Below are positions 1 to 12,362 of a stretch of 64,000 bases of DNA, one piece after another. Below the pieces are notes generated by a model that had not been told where the DNA came from, made no database searches, and saw only the letters and a list, made by a program, of their open reading frames with translations. Position 1 is the stretch's first letter. Every line of letters starts with the position of its first letter. Source of the DNA: Thamnaconus septentrionalis (lineage: Eukaryota > Chordata > Actinopteri > Tetraodontiformes > Monacanthidae); contig CM020519.1 in NCBI GenBank assembly GCA_009823395.1, forward strand, positions 13,636,001-13,700,000, in the 5' to 3' direction. The position numbers were made by a program, and so were the translations under genes.

Positions 1-2767
1 TTTGAACAATCTTTATTTCTTGTTTTTAGTTCTGCATTTATGGATACATTTTTTTTTTGTTGTTGTGAGCCATAGCACTGGTGGATGGATAAAGACTTGT
101 CTCCTCTGTACCATGGGCCAACATTGCAAATAAATGCACCCTTACAATTGGGTAACCAACACAAATGAGATTAGTTTCTTTTGAAAAACAAACGATAAAA
201 AATCTTTAAGCAGGAATTTCTCACTCTGGGTGAGATGCCCTTGAACTTACTGTCCTGATGTCATACAGATCACTTCGCAAAAGTTGTAAGAGTATATCCC
301 CGTCCATTTCTGTTGATAAATGATTAAACATTTGAAAGTCGCGATTTGAGGTCTTATCTAATGTTTGCTTTACACGCTGGCAAACACTCACTTACCCTTG
401 GCTGTCACAGTGTTGATTCACTGCCTCAACGTTTTCCGGAAATGAGAGTAGTAGATTTACTCATAATGTTTGGACAACTTTGAATGTGTGGGTTTAAGGA
501 GAAGGCAACCGCATAGTGCGGAAATCATATTTTACAAAGTTTACAGTTCAGAAAAGTTTGTTGTAGTCCTTGTTTTTTTTGTTGTTGTTTTTTTTACAGT
601 CTTGTTTTAAAAGTTACACAGCAGACAGTTTGAAACACGGTTGGAGCTTGTATTAAACCTGCAGGATCATGTCATGAATGATGTTTTAGGCTTTACAAAT
701 GACAATAAAAGACCGGAAAGAAGTAGGGTGACTTTAAATCGTTGCCGTTGCTTTATTCTGAAGAGACACGTGTTCCCTGAACTGCTCTGATAGTGCTGCA
801 AGAGACTTGAAAGATGGGAAAATCTCATGCACATATTCACTTTATTTCCATACAGTGGCACAAAGAATTCCCTCAGAATCATTCCCGAAAATATTCCTTC
901 CGTCTTTGAATCTTTTTATTTCACGTGTTACATTTCAATCGTGTTCTCTTGTGAAAACCAGGATAAGGTGATGAGCTCCATCAGTCGTGCGAAAAACTCA
1001 ACTCTATAACATACAGTGTAACATTCTGGGGCAATCACATAATAACATAATATAATAATAATTTCATTAATGTCGAAACTTTCAAGATGCACATAAAACT
1101 TTGATTGTTAAACATATACAGTATAGCAGTGCCTTCCTGTTTCATGAATGCAAAACTTGTTGTTGAAGGTAACCAGCAGATGTTGCCATATTTAACTGCA
1201 TTTAACTGCATATTTAACTAAAAAAAAGAAGAAGAAAAGAACACTAAACCATTCACCAGATTCACTTCTGCATCTTCAGTTTTCCCTCTCGCTAAGTGAC
1301 GGTGGTTTTATTAATTGTACTCTTAACCTTGCCTGCTGCTGTCGTGCAGTGCGGCGTGCTCCTCCTCAGGGTCGCAAACGCAGCGGTGATTGAAGGCTCC
1401 CTTTAAATGAGTCAAGAAATTAGTCGGCCGTGAGAGAGGCTGCGCCGTTTGCTTTGTGCATTGATTTGGCAAAATCAGAGCTTCATGAGGCATTGGGCCG
1501 CTTTTGAGACAATTGGCCTGAAAAAACAACAACAACAGCCGCTGCATTTCAGTGGACGTCCTGCAAGACCTCGTGGTTTCACATTCCCTCTGTCTCTTGG
1601 TCTTTGATGAATGTTGCTTTGTCATTGTCTCGGTGTGTAGATGATGTAAAATGTGAAGGAGTTGCCTTGATGATGCAAATGTGTTCAATAGTTAACGTCT
1701 TCATTGTAGGTGAAGTATTTTTGTATTACATCTCACCGTGGCTTCCCATTACACCTGTGATGTCATTGTACCTGCCACCCAGTAGAGATTGGGTGGGTGG
1801 GTTGGGGAGGGGTCATCATTTTCATCTATAGTTCCTGGACTGCACTTCCTGGATGGTTCCTGGACAAACTGAATGCATTGGCCATTAGTGGACCTGCTCA
1901 CATGCTCCTGGTAGGGTTATTCAATATATCACCTGTTAAAGACTATATCTATGGTACTTGTAGGCAGGTACACCCATCCTGTGGAGAGGGATCCATCCTC
2001 TGTGCTCCTCTGAGGTTTCTGTCTTTTTTAAGTTTAATCTCACCTTGTTTGAGGGTCTAAGTGTAGAGGTTGTCACATCTTTTGCATCTACGCAGACTCT
2101 AATTTTTTTTTTTTTTTTTTGCTTACTACTGTTCCCGCTTTGGAGAAGACCGACTTCTCGTGGGACTGATGCTGCTGGTCTTTGAAGTCCGTTTGTTTGC
2201 CTAAAAGAAGATGTAGCTTTACAACGGACCGGGTCTTCTTCTTTGGGGGAGGATCTGCTCTGAAAGGCATTGCTGCATTGCCGCTGTTGTATCTGCTGCT
2301 GCGCTATGTGATCTTTGAGTTGGCCATTTTGACATAATACGATGATACTGCCGTTTATGATAAAAACCAAACCAACTCTGCTGTCCAGAAGATCTGATGG
2401 TTTTCCTTAACCCTGCACTCACAACCAGTATTTTCCACTGATCACACTGGGATATTTGATCAAGAAAATGATAGTACAGCACATTCTTAGAATTAAAACG
2501 CTACTTGCAATGCAGATTGAACACCCCGTTCGTTGTTCAAGCGGCCGCAGATTCCCGAGCATGGCTTTGATTCCAAATGAGGTTCTAGTGGCGAGGAACT
2601 CGTGCAGGTGCCGACTCAGAAGACTTTCTGGCGCATGTTTCAGCCCTGCAGCCCTCATTACTAGGTTTTGCCAGATTATTCTAATTATGAGTATTACTTT
2701 TGTTGTCATATTTTTTTTTTCTGGCTGACAACTCAGTAGCGCATGTGACAGTTGAGATAGGCTTCCA
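1..2767. other. Unique non-coding sequence, no gene seen
   Basis: AT-rich sequence with short homopolymer runs, including a 20-base T run near 2102. No open frame has recognisable protein similarity or codon structure. The stretch from about 1330 to 1530 has balanced composition and is listed separately as a possible conserved element. Nothing else is recognised. Confidence 0.6.
1330..1530. promoter_or_regulatory. Candidate conserved non-coding element
   Basis: This block lacks repeats and homopolymers and has balanced base composition, in contrast with its AT-rich flanks. It contains ATTGATTTGG and AAATTAGT words and no open frame that looks coding. Calling it regulatory is inference only. 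A cross-species alignment would decide it. Confidence 0.15.
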
Positions 2768-2826
2768 AAAAACCCTGTTACCCCGAGTACAGGGGAAAGC
2801 AGGTATAGAAGAAAAATGAATGAAAT
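2768..2826 (+). mobile_element. SINE 3' tail fragment
   Basis: The block reads ACCCCGAGTACAGGGGAAAGC and then GGTATAGAA, and ends in ATGAATGAA. This matches the tail of the full SINE at 15001-15353 (CCTGAATAGGAATAAGCGGGTATAGAAAATGAATGAATG). Only the last 60 bases or so are present, so the head was lost or never copied. Confidence 0.6.
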
Positions 2827-4467
2827 CTAGTCGCGTAAAGACGAAATGAGGGAAGCACATCTGAACTTTCACTTGCTGTCTCATAGCCAGCAAGATCATG
2901 GCAAGATCTCTGTTCTGTTCTGTTGGAGAGCGTGAATCTCTTCAAATGTATAAAGGAGCAAATGAAATATACAAAGTTCCAGTTTCTGAACTAACACTCT
3001 TTCCTCCTCTCCAATAAACGCTCGGTTTGAGCAGTGATTCAGACCTTTTAAATCCTTGACACATAGGAACGCCTGGACCCTGGGCGTGGTGATATATGTT
3101 GACGAGACCAGGTCTCACTCAGAGTGGTCACAATACCATGTGTTGACCGCAAGATAAGGCACTGGGGTGCATGCATGATGAGGAAAGCGCTCAGGTCAGA
3201 TGGTGAGGCATGCATGTTCAGAGCTGTAGGCATGCATATCTATACGAAACTCTGTTTATCAAAGTGCTGATTAGATATCCTCCGCGTGGATATTTTGTTA
3301 GGAGAACATCAGTTTGAAGAGTTTCAGGAAGAGGCTGTGATTTCACCAAAGAAAAGGGCCGTTCGTTGGGGCATATTTTCTGTCAAAGCTTCAAGAAAGC
3401 AGATTATGATCCCAGTATAGCAATCTGTCAACACTGGAAAGCACAAAACTTTTCTTGATTAAAAAACTTGGCTGTTGGCTCGGATTCTTCTCAAAGGCTT
3501 TTGAGAGGATTTACCCAAAAATTTCTACGGAACAAATCAAAACATGTAAGTTATTTCATGGAGCCTTTTGTGGGTGGAATCCTCCAAAACCGGAAGGTTT
3601 AATCCTTAATTCTTACTCAGTATTTTGTTGATTGTTGACTTGTTATGTATTGTGTTATTTTCCCCTGTGCCAATGAACTAAACTAACGTCAACATGTGAA
3701 AACACAGAAGGAAACCAGCCCATGGCTACATTCTGGCACATTCACATGTTAATGTTCACTAATGTGCGCTTTCTCTATTTTAAAAAAAGAAATAATAATA
3801 ATGAAAAAAACTGAATTATTAAAATATATGTAGACAAACTTTGACAACAGTTGAGTTAATTTCCCACAAGGGTACGTGTGTGTTTTCAGAGAGTGTAGAA
3901 CACAATTCGAGGACAATCTTAGTAATGTCCCTTCACTCAGTCATACAGGGCACAGCAAGCAGCACGTGAAATGGAATGAGCTAATAAGAGTATTGATTTA
4001 GGTCCCTAAAGGTAATGAATAATGCATTTCTGGCAGTTTTCAGCGGCAATCACTATAATATCATTAACGCAGACTTTCAATAAACTTTTTAGGACAAAAT
4101 ATATTTACTGCGAACTTTGTCAGAATCAAAACAAAATGCATAAATAATTGCTTACATGTTTTAATGCCATCCACCTCGTGGAGGGGAAAAAAAGTCTGTC
4201 GTTTAGGGGATTTTCTTTTCTTTTCAGAGTGCTTCAGTCTATTGAGTCAGTTTCCCTCGGAGCCGTTCGCCTAGCCGCAGGCGACAGGAGGAGGATGGAG
4301 CTTGGAAACATCAAATAGTAACCCTGGGAAATTGATGAATAGGAGAAGGCGGGTGAGAAGAAAGACGGCGACACAAGAGATCAGAAGGCAGAGTCCGAGT
4401 GGACGTGAGAGCGAGACTACGGTTGTCTGACCCTCTCACAGATGGTCTACATTTCACTATGCCTATA
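2827..4467. other. Unique non-coding sequence
   Basis: No gene, RNA or repeat is recognised. The part around 3050-3240 has repeated GCATGCAT and CATGCATG words. The part around 3980-4070 has AATGAATAATGCATTT and other TAAT-type words. Confidence 0.6.
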
Positions 4468-5065
4468 AATGATGGGCAAGCTACTTGGTAAATGTAGTAA
4501 GTTAAGTTACTCTTGATTAAATATAGCCTAGCTACAGCAGAAGCTATCCCCAGATAATTGTAGCAAGCTACACTACAAGCCACATGGCAACAGCAGCTAG
4601 CTACATCAACACTACTTTAACCCAATCATGAGTCATCATAAATTATTCCTGGCACCAACCCACTCCCCCACATATCTTTATTCAGCAGACAGTTTTATCT
4701 CATCAGCAAGGGCTAGCTCAATTCGTGGTAGCGACACTCGTGCCGCGACTGCTAGCGGCACGACTGGCTGACTTCCGGCAGTCGCAGCACCAGCGGCACC
4801 TAGCTGCGGCACTGAGCTGCGGCATCTGGGAGTGCCAGCAGAGTTGCCACAGCTCGGCGCCACTGCCGCAAATTGAGCTAGCTGTCTCTCTTTCTCATGG
4901 ACAGTAACATGTAGCATCTGAGTGACGCTACGTCACTACTGGAGTCTAAAATTAGTTGCGCTGCAGAAAAAGCTATTTGGTTCAAAGGGAGCGGCGCTAC
5001 CGTGACGCTACTGAAATATGTAGTTAAGGTTAAGGCTACTTGTAGTGCGCTACTGCCCATCACTG
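4468..5065 (+). mobile_element. hAT-like non-autonomous element (MITE)
   Basis: The left end reads ATGATGGGCAAGCTACTTGG. The right end, read on the minus strand, starts CAGTGATGGGCAGTAGCGC, so the ends form an imperfect inverted repeat. Short TAGCTAC/GTAGCTA words recur inside, and the interior is CpG-rich. CAGTGATGGGCA resembles hAT terminal repeats common in fish. I found no matching 8-bp target duplication at these borders, so the left boundary is uncertain. There is no transposase reading frame. Confidence 0.5.
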
Positions 5066-7879
5066 GAAAAGACATATGAATGGCACAGCACAATCTGCCT
5101 TTGTAATAAGTTACAGAGGCACAGACATTATGACCAATCTAACACATTCCATTGGCATTCAGCACACAAAAAGGTAAAATATTATTTTCTGCCTTTGGCA
5201 ACAGGACCTCGTCATTTGCTCTCTTGTAATTTGAGCACAGCTATCCCAATGAACTACCGCTTACAATAAAATGAAATACGGACCCCGACCTACCCTCTTC
5301 CCTCAGAGAGATAACGATAAGGGCCCCCGTTTTGATTTTGTGTGATTTTCAAGATTGCAAACAGCCACCACCCGTCAGAGCCTAAATCCAATCTGTCCGA
5401 TTGTTCCACATGGATGCCGAAGTGTACGTACTTTATAGAAAATGTTTCATACAAACAAGCTGTTCGTGTTCGGTTTATTGTGTATCGGGATATTTTATTT
5501 TGTGCTTTTTTTTTTTTTTGTCTAAAGAGCAAGAAAAAATATGCAATTTCTATTCAAGTCTCCTACAAATGTTGGATGAAACAAGTGTGTACTCAAAAGA
5601 TGAGGTGAGGCAGGAGAGCCGCCCGGCCTGGGAACGACACACAGGGGGGGGATGACTGTGGAGGTGTGCAGGAACTTAATGGCACATGAAGGCTGCAGGG
5701 ACTGTTGATTTAGATTGCGGTGCACTTTAGATGATAGATGAAAATGCGCGCGGAAGCAAACTCGCCATTGTACCAGGCTTGGAAAGCAACACGCGCGCAG
5801 TCCCTCCGCCAGCACTGATAGCCCCTTGGCTCCACATGTACGTACCGACAATGGACGACGGTGAAAGGCAAGACTCATAGAAATGATTATTGACCGTTGA
5901 GTTCCCAGCATGTGAAAAACCAAAGCAGAGAGCAGATTTTCTTTTTTTTTTTTCTCAATTCACACACATTTTCACTTCCTGTTGGGATTGGATCTCCCAG
6001 GAAGAACGGTGATGTGAAAAAAAGATATAGTGCTATTGCCCTCTGTGTGTGCGCCAGACTGTTATGATGTGATATTTCACTTCAGAGACATCCAAGGGTG
6101 CCTTTACTGCCACGGTGGTTATTGTCCCTGCTTTTCACACAACAATAAAACACCCTGTTTATTGGTGCCGTGATTACATAAACAAACATATCCTCAATGG
6201 AGATGCAAGAAAGGAGACACAAACTGTCAAGAGAGTCCTCTCTGTTCTAATCGAGCGTGTGAGCTATATGGGAGGGTGTTGTTTTGGACATGCATTCTTA
6301 CATGTCCAAAACAACACCCACCTAGCCCAGACTGCTAGCTTCTTCTACGTAAGGCAAATATGATTGGTTGGTGGCTCACAACAGACAAGCGATTGATTTT
6401 TTATCTCTAATGTGGACACACAGAGACTCAACTCGATCCGCCTCAGGCAGCTTAACTAAGCAAACGGCTTGGCTAGCTGAAGATATGATATATTTGGCTT
6501 TAAACTGGACATACATTTTGTCATGGTGTATTGTGTTACCTGTTTAGATTCAACTGTATTTGGAGTATAAACTTGTGTCTCTGGCTGCACTACTTGTGCC
6601 GAGTTGCAAGACTGGAGTCTGGTGAGATTGCCTGCGAAAAACCGTCTTTTCTAGTTAGCTAAAAAGCTGGACCTTCCCTTCGCAACACTAACCAAAGCTA
6701 CACTTGTTGATCTGGTCCCAACATTTTTCATTCAACTGCTGCTTTCATTTGTTTTATATGCCATTTCACCTCTTTCAACTGTTCCTTAGCCCGTGTTGCT
6801 CTGACTTCAAAACAGGTTTGAGTTTAGTTGTCTTTTCACCAGGGCACAGGGCACACTGCAGAACCACACCTCTTCGCACACCTCTTACCTTTATCACTCC
6901 GCCCTCTCCTTAGTCTGGCATGCAAGGCAACAAACACCCACTGATGATCGAGGAAAACGTCAACAATGTCACAATCATGTGACTATTGAGTAAATGAGCT
7001 GGATATGGCCATGTTAGCTAAAATATACTGGACAATTCCATTAGGTTGTTTTCTAGCATGAACATAGTTTTTTTTGTTTTTTTTTACACAACAGTGGCCA
7101 AAGGGTAAAGGTAGAAGGTATTGCAACATTGCAATGTGTTAATTCCATTTAATTTTCAAAAAAGGAAGATTAACTTATCACTGTGTATAAGGGTGGTGGG
7201 GAGCCTGTCGACCTGACTACCTTTCAGTTGCTGAAGAATTTCAGGAAAAAAAAAAAAAAAAATGGGGAAAAGCCTTCTCAAGAGGTTCTTTCTACGACTG
7301 AAGGTATAAAACATGGTATTAAAATATATATATAATAGATGTCCACATAAACTACAACAGCTTTGCTGCTTTGGAAAAAAAACAATCCTGTTTGGGACTG
7401 TTATGTATGGCTCTAAATACACAGTATTTGAATGTGTGAAGCATGTTTGCCTAATACATTATACATGTCCTGGAAACTAACACTCTTCCAGTTAATTAGA
7501 CCCTCAATCAATCCATTTGAGCAGCTTTCCTTCAGCATTCCGACTTTTAAAGACACCTTTGTTTCATACATCATTGTTTTGCTTCCTCGTGGCAACCATA
7601 AAGGAGAAGAAAGACTCAGGAGAGCGCGTGGATCGGTGTCCCCGAGCTAAGCTTCAGGCTCATGGGGACAACAAAGAGAACGTCTCTGTTTCCTCACCGT
7701 GTCGTGATTCAATCCCCCAGATGGCGCCATCTGAAGTGAAAAGCAATTAGCCGATTGGCAGTCACCAATTTGGGAGGTGCAAAGTAGAGGGAGGAGCCCG
7801 AACGCGTATCTGCGAGTGAGTACGCATCACCGCTCCATCAACCGTGCAATTCCCCACTCGGTGCGCACTCCCACTCAGG

Positions 7880-7885
<6 letters not shown>
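5066..7885. other. Unique non-coding sequence
   Basis: No coding region is supported. It holds poly(T)/poly(A) runs (5506-5519, 5942-5953, 7243-7261), a short G run at 5643 and the hairpin listed at 6274-6319. The long minus-strand frame at 5522-5923 has no recognisable similarity. Confidence 0.6.
6274..6319. repeat. Perfect 19-bp inverted repeat with 8-nt loop
   Basis: GGGTGTTGTTTTGGACATG at 6274-6292 is followed by an 8-base spacer and then its exact reverse complement at 6301-6319. The match stops cleanly outside the arms. It could be a local palindromic duplication or a hairpin. It is shorter than a typical microRNA precursor and I do not recognise a known microRNA. Confidence 0.9.

Positions 7886-7913
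<28 letters not shown>
7886..7913. repeat. (CA)n microsatellite
   Basis: Uninterrupted CA dinucleotide run preceded by GCGCGCG. It lies in a locally CpG-rich stretch (about 7780-8200). Confidence 0.97.
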
Positions 7914-8130
7914 TGCAGTGAGAGCAGTGGGACCCCCGGTGTGTGTCAGTGTGAGGTTCCCTTGGTAGAAAATAACTCACGGCGCACACACACAAATCCG
8001 CGTGGTACGTGGAGGATCACCACCACTCGATTCTCAGCAGCCCCGCCGAGAGAGGAGCAGCGAGACTGTCAGTCAGCCCGCTGAGCTCAGATCCACCTGA
8101 TTTCAAAACACTTTCTGCCTTAGCAGTTAA

Positions 8131-8187
8131 AACACACACACACACACAGGGACGCGCGCGCGCACGCACACACAAACACGCACACAT
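8131..8187. repeat. (CA)n / (CG)n compound microsatellite
   Basis: ACACACAC run, then GGGACGCGCGCGCGCACGCACACACA, then CACGCACACA. It is imperfect. Confidence 0.9.
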
Positions 8188-8636
8188 TACGGCACCCACT
8201 AGCGTGAAGAAACAGAAATTGCTGAGAGCATAATAAAAATCCAATCAAACGTGGAATGGAAAGAAAGCTAAGCAGGGACTGGCGTGGAGAAGCCAATTAT
8301 CACAGCAACATTATAAATCTCCTGCATTCTGAATTTCATTACATGTTGGCTTGGAGACGCCGGCGGAGCTCACAGGCACGTTCTAGTGACACTTATGTCG
8401 ATGGAATACTGCTTTGGAGGGCATCTGTTGTTCAATTTTGGCCGAATCGCACTCGCTAAAGACAGAGCACAGCCTCATGACCCAACCCAAGCTAAAAAAG
8501 AAAATGAGACGAACTTTCAGTTTTGCTGGTTGGGACCTCCTAAACTAGGAATACCATGAATGTTTGATGGCACGACCTTTCTCTGGCTTAGGTTCAACTG
8601 GTTTAATGAAGATAAATAGCTTGATAGCTGATACTG

Positions 8637-8663
8637 TAGATAGATAGACAGATAGATAGATAG
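8637..8663. repeat. (GATA)n microsatellite
   Basis: About six GATA units with one GACA variant. Confidence 0.9.
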
Positions 8664-9698
8664 TGCTTACTCCACACATGCTCATTAAATTCACTTGTCA
8701 CTGTTGTTTGAAAGCTTCGACAAAGAATATTATCCGGCTTGAATAAAGTGCATGGATGAATGGCTGAGTCCTCGCGCTCCGAGCTCGGAAGCCTCTAATG
8801 AAATCTCCTGGGTAGAGATCCCTGCCATGTCTGCGCTGGCTGCACTTCTGCGACTTACCATACATAAAAGTGGCGTTGACAAGAAGCCAGTCACCTTCTG
8901 CGAAAGAGCACATATCCCCCGCGCGTGACGGAAGAATCTATAGGGGAGCAGAATCACATCAGTCTAACAATACGCAACATGTGTCCCCCCCCGTAAATGT
9001 CATGTAATTATGGATATATGGCAAGGTTGAAGCACATTCCCCATTATGATTTCAGTCAGGGACTTCAGGCTGAGGGCAGGAATCATTAGGAGCTCTCGCT
9101 CATGTTGGTAATACTCATTATTTTCGCTTCTCGGGGAGAAAATGAGCGAGGCTAAGGCGGCAAAAAGTTGGCGGCGAACGAGCGGCGACAGCGAGCGACT
9201 GATGGATGGATGGTCGGACAGATGGGTGCGCAACAGTGGGAGTAAAGTGCGAAGTTGGAGGCAAAGCGCGGGAGAAACTTTAATATAGCCCTGCGCCGCC
9301 AAGTGCTGGGCGGTCGTCCTCGTTCATTTAGGGTCAAGCTCCTTAATGATAGCGTGACAAGCCTGTGCGTCAAGATCCCACGCTTGCCTTGCTGCAAAAT
9401 GGGGCGGAAAGAAAGGCGGCGGCACGAGCGCGATTGTGCGACTGCTGCAGTGCCTTCATACATGAGTTGTCGGAGTAACTACGTGCGAGTTCATTTACCG
9501 TCGGGCCGCTTAAGATGGAGAAGAGAGCGATTGACTCATCGGCGTTACTTCATGGGCTTGTTTTGTTCCCACATACGTGAAGTTATGGCATGGTGAGGAT
9601 TTAAATCCCATTTTATTTTCTTTACTCTTCCATGTAGGATTTTTTTTTTTTTTTATAGCAGACGTCGGTTCTACAATTTCTCAAGAACACGTGGTTTA

Positions 9699-10276
9699 GG
9701 CCCTGTCCACGCGGGAGCGTTGCCGTTTTTTCTTTCCCGGGGTCGAAAAAAGTCGCGTCCACGCGCTGGCAGATGGAAACGGAACGGTGGGTGAAAACGA
9801 CGTAATGCGTGTGCCACGCCGAAACGTGGCGCTGTTAACAGACGCTGACACAGCCGCCGAACCCAAGATTTAGAAAGAGGGCGTTTCCGCCACACACTAA
9901 ACACACAGAAAACCAAAACGGCTAGTAGCGGGAAAAAAAAAGTGAGTCTGAGTTTTGTGAGGTTTTGTAGTAATATTGCCAACAAATCTTGAAGCGCCTG
10001 CAATACAAAGACAACTCCGCTCGCCGCCATCGTTGTTGTTTGTGCCGCTGCCGCCGCACTGCAGGCCTTGTTTTTTCCGGTCACATGACAGTGACGGTGC
10101 GATGACGTCATTGTTTTTACAAGGAAAAGCTGTTTTCACTGTCCAGACGGCAACGATGTGACAACGGCGAAACGGCGTTGTCAGATTTTCCCACTCTGGG
10201 ACCCGTTTTCAAAAAATACCGTTTCGGGGGACCCAAAAAACCGTTTCCACCAAAAAACTGTTCCTGTGGACAGGAC
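9699..10276. mobile_element. PIF/Harbinger-like MITE with TTA target duplication
   Basis: The left end starts GGCCCTGTCCACGCGGG. The right end, read on the minus strand, starts GGTCCTGTCCACAGGAAC, giving an imperfect terminal inverted repeat. TTA flanks both ends (9696-9698 and 10277-10279). A three-base TWA duplication with GG-starting ends is typical of PIF/Harbinger elements. The interior is CpG-rich and repeats AACGG/CCGTTT words. The 146-codon minus-strand frame inside (9671-10111) has no transposase features, so the element is non-autonomous. Superfamily assignment rests on the ends alone. Confidence 0.65.
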
Positions 10277-10281
10277 CTTAG

Positions 10282-10640
10282 TCGTTTTGGGCGCCCTTTC
10301 GCTCTTGACGTTGCGTCTTACGTTTACAGCACATTTTTCACCCCTCCGAGGGCAATAAAATACGCGCTGTTCCGAAAACGGCACTGACCCGCAGTGACTG
10401 GTTTGTTTACAGCCACTACGCGCACCATCCCTGGCGGTTCACAGACTCTGACATCCCATTGCTCCCGTGAGGTGCCAGTTCCCAGATAGGACTGAAATAT
10501 GTGACATCTACGCTTGGAAAATAACACGGCAATCTGAGGTCTCGGCTACACGGCGCGGCGTCTCCAGCGTTTCTGCCCAGCTCTCAGGTGAAAAAACGCT
10601 GCTGGCAGCTACTGGGGAGGTTGTCACTTCAGGGCTGTGA
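10282..10640. other. CpG-containing sequence beside the MITE
   Basis: It includes a GGTCTCGGCTACACGGCGCGG segment near 10538-10557 that resembles another MITE end, but I could not find a partner end. No gene is seen. Confidence 0.4.
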
Positions 10641-10644
10641 CACT

Positions 10645-11108
10645 CAGCTGTAGTTCAGTACTCTGCTGAAGTAAAAGTGCGGGTAATTCTGTAAAATAGT
10701 ACACTGGTAACAGTAAAAGTACTCCTTTACTTGAGTAAAAGTAAGAAAGTACAGGTTCTGAAATGTACTTAAGTAAAAAAAAATAATTATTTATTATTGT
10801 TATTATTGTAATTATTGTTTACACTTATAATTTAACCAATGTTTTTTTTTCTGCATTTTTATTTCTCTCTGTACTGAAAAAATACCGACCCCAAAGCCAA
10901 GGTTCTCTAAAAATAATTTCCCTTATATTTAACGATAGTTAAGTTACTTTGACCAGAATTTGTATCTTTTAAACGCAAAAGCAACGCATTTTTTTCCCCC
11001 CAGCAGTTCTTCCAAAGTAAAAAGAAGAAAGTAAAAGTATTTGTGTATAAATGTTAGGAGTAAAAGCAAAAAGTCGTCAGAAAAAGATACTCAGGTAAAG
11101 CACCCAAG
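10645..11108. mobile_element. AGTAAAAGT-rich non-autonomous DNA element
   Basis: Both ends are crowded with GTAAAAGTAC, ACTTGAGTAAAAGTA and TACTTAAGTAAA words. The centre is AT-rich. This arrangement is known from abundant hAT-type MITEs in fish. I could not define exact termini or a target duplication. Confidence 0.5.
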
Positions 11109-12262
11109 ATATTGAAGTGTATGATAATATGGAGCACAGAGATCATGTTGAAGAGATTAATTAGAGGGGGAGGAAAACTACTTGGAGTTTTCAGACTAGA
11201 TAATGTTAGAAAAGCAATTTCACTCGGGCAATGCAACGGCGGTTCCTGTTGTGCTGGAAAGCCTCTGCTCCCAAGTAGAAAGGTAAAAATAATTCCATGA
11301 AGAGAATGGTCGGAATTGAATGGTTTGCAGTGGGGAAATGCTTACGTTGTGCATGCCAAGGAGGAACAGCTTTCTGCCGGATCAATCTGCCTAATCCGCT
11401 GGTGATTAATGGCAAGGGTAATTTTATCGGTCGTCGAGGAAAAAGCCCGACTTCCTTTATTTCCACACACCTTTACCTAAAGTCTTTAGATTGTATTTCT
11501 ATTAGCCAGCAGCTAATTCTCAGTCGGATCCCCATGACTGGGCCAATTATTGATAGTGGAGGAGTGGCAGCAACTTTGAAGACAGATAAACAATATCAAT
11601 ATTCTTGCTTACTTTCATTTACTTGTTTATCTCTCTCTCCAGCCCTGGCTGGAAACTCCAGGCGGGGCCACTTTATTTAGCCTCACAGCAGTTGACAGTT
11701 CTGCTGCCAGCTCATGTGTTGGAGAATCCTGTTTTATTTTATTAAGAGCTTTGTTTTGTTATATATTCCAGCACAGTGTATCAGGCAAAAAGTTCAATCC
11801 TCCGCAAATGCGATTCACCTTTCAAGCTCCTACTAATGAATCTTAAAATGTTAAATGTTACAAAATATTGCATTTCATTTTCATATTCAGAAAGTGAAAT
11901 ATTTGGTTAAAAAAAAGATTGACTTATTAAAGAGTTTACTGTTTTGTTTTGATTGACTGAATGTTTTGATGACTTTTGGGAGGTTTTATTTTCCACATTG
12001 ACGTGATACAGAGTTACATAATTTAGAACACAATTTGCTTTAATCAACCTCAGGATTTTAAATGTAGCTTTCAAAGCATGTATTTCCATTAGAACTGTCG
12101 AAGTTCTAGTATCTGGAGAGTATAACTATGTAATTGTTTTGGACTGTTCCTATGAAAATAAAAAATACAATATCTCCACAAAGGAATTATTCTTGTCCTC
12201 TCCAATTTTTCCTAGAGTGTAAGAAACACAATAAATATCTGGTAAAAGTTACCTATATAGCA
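11109..12262. other. Unique non-coding sequence
   Basis: From about 11290 to 11700 the composition is balanced and includes GGTGATTAATGG and GGGCCAATTATTGATAG, which could mark a conserved element. The rest is AT-rich. The 127-codon frame at 11297-11680 has no recognisable domain. Confidence 0.5.
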
Positions 12263-12362
12263 GGGTAAAAAAAGAATGCAATTAATTTGCGATTAATCGC
12301 GAGTTAACTCAGGACACTATGCAATTAATCGCGATTAAAAATTTTAATCGACTGACAGCCCT
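12263..12362 (-). mobile_element. hAT-like element terminus
   Basis: Read on the minus strand from 12362 it starts TTAGGGCTGTCAGTCGATT and continues with repeated GCGATTAATCGC words. This is a familiar terminal region of hAT elements in fish. No opposite terminus is visible to the left, so it is a fragment. The sequence to the right (12363-12740) may or may not belong to the same insertion. Confidence 0.55.

Larger units (their letters stand above)
7914..9698. other. Unique, partly CpG-rich non-coding sequence
   Basis: CpG-containing words are frequent from 7780 to 8200 and from 9130 to 9560. A second CA/CG run lies at 8131-8187 and a short GATA run at 8637-8663. The CpG-rich parts could be promoter-proximal, but I see no convincing first exon, TATA arrangement or splice donor to support a gene. 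Confidence 0.5.

Noticed and set aside
6274..6319. MicroRNA precursor
   Set aside because: The arms are only 19 bp with no flanking stem. Precursors are normally longer with mismatches, and no known mature sequence is recognised.
7780..8250. Promoter and first exon
   Set aside because: CpG is raised and the sequence looks like a 5' untranslated region, but there is no supported start codon, splice donor or core promoter arrangement.
9671..10111. 146-codon minus-strand frame
   Set aside because: It lies mostly inside the Harbinger-like MITE and shows no transposase motif.
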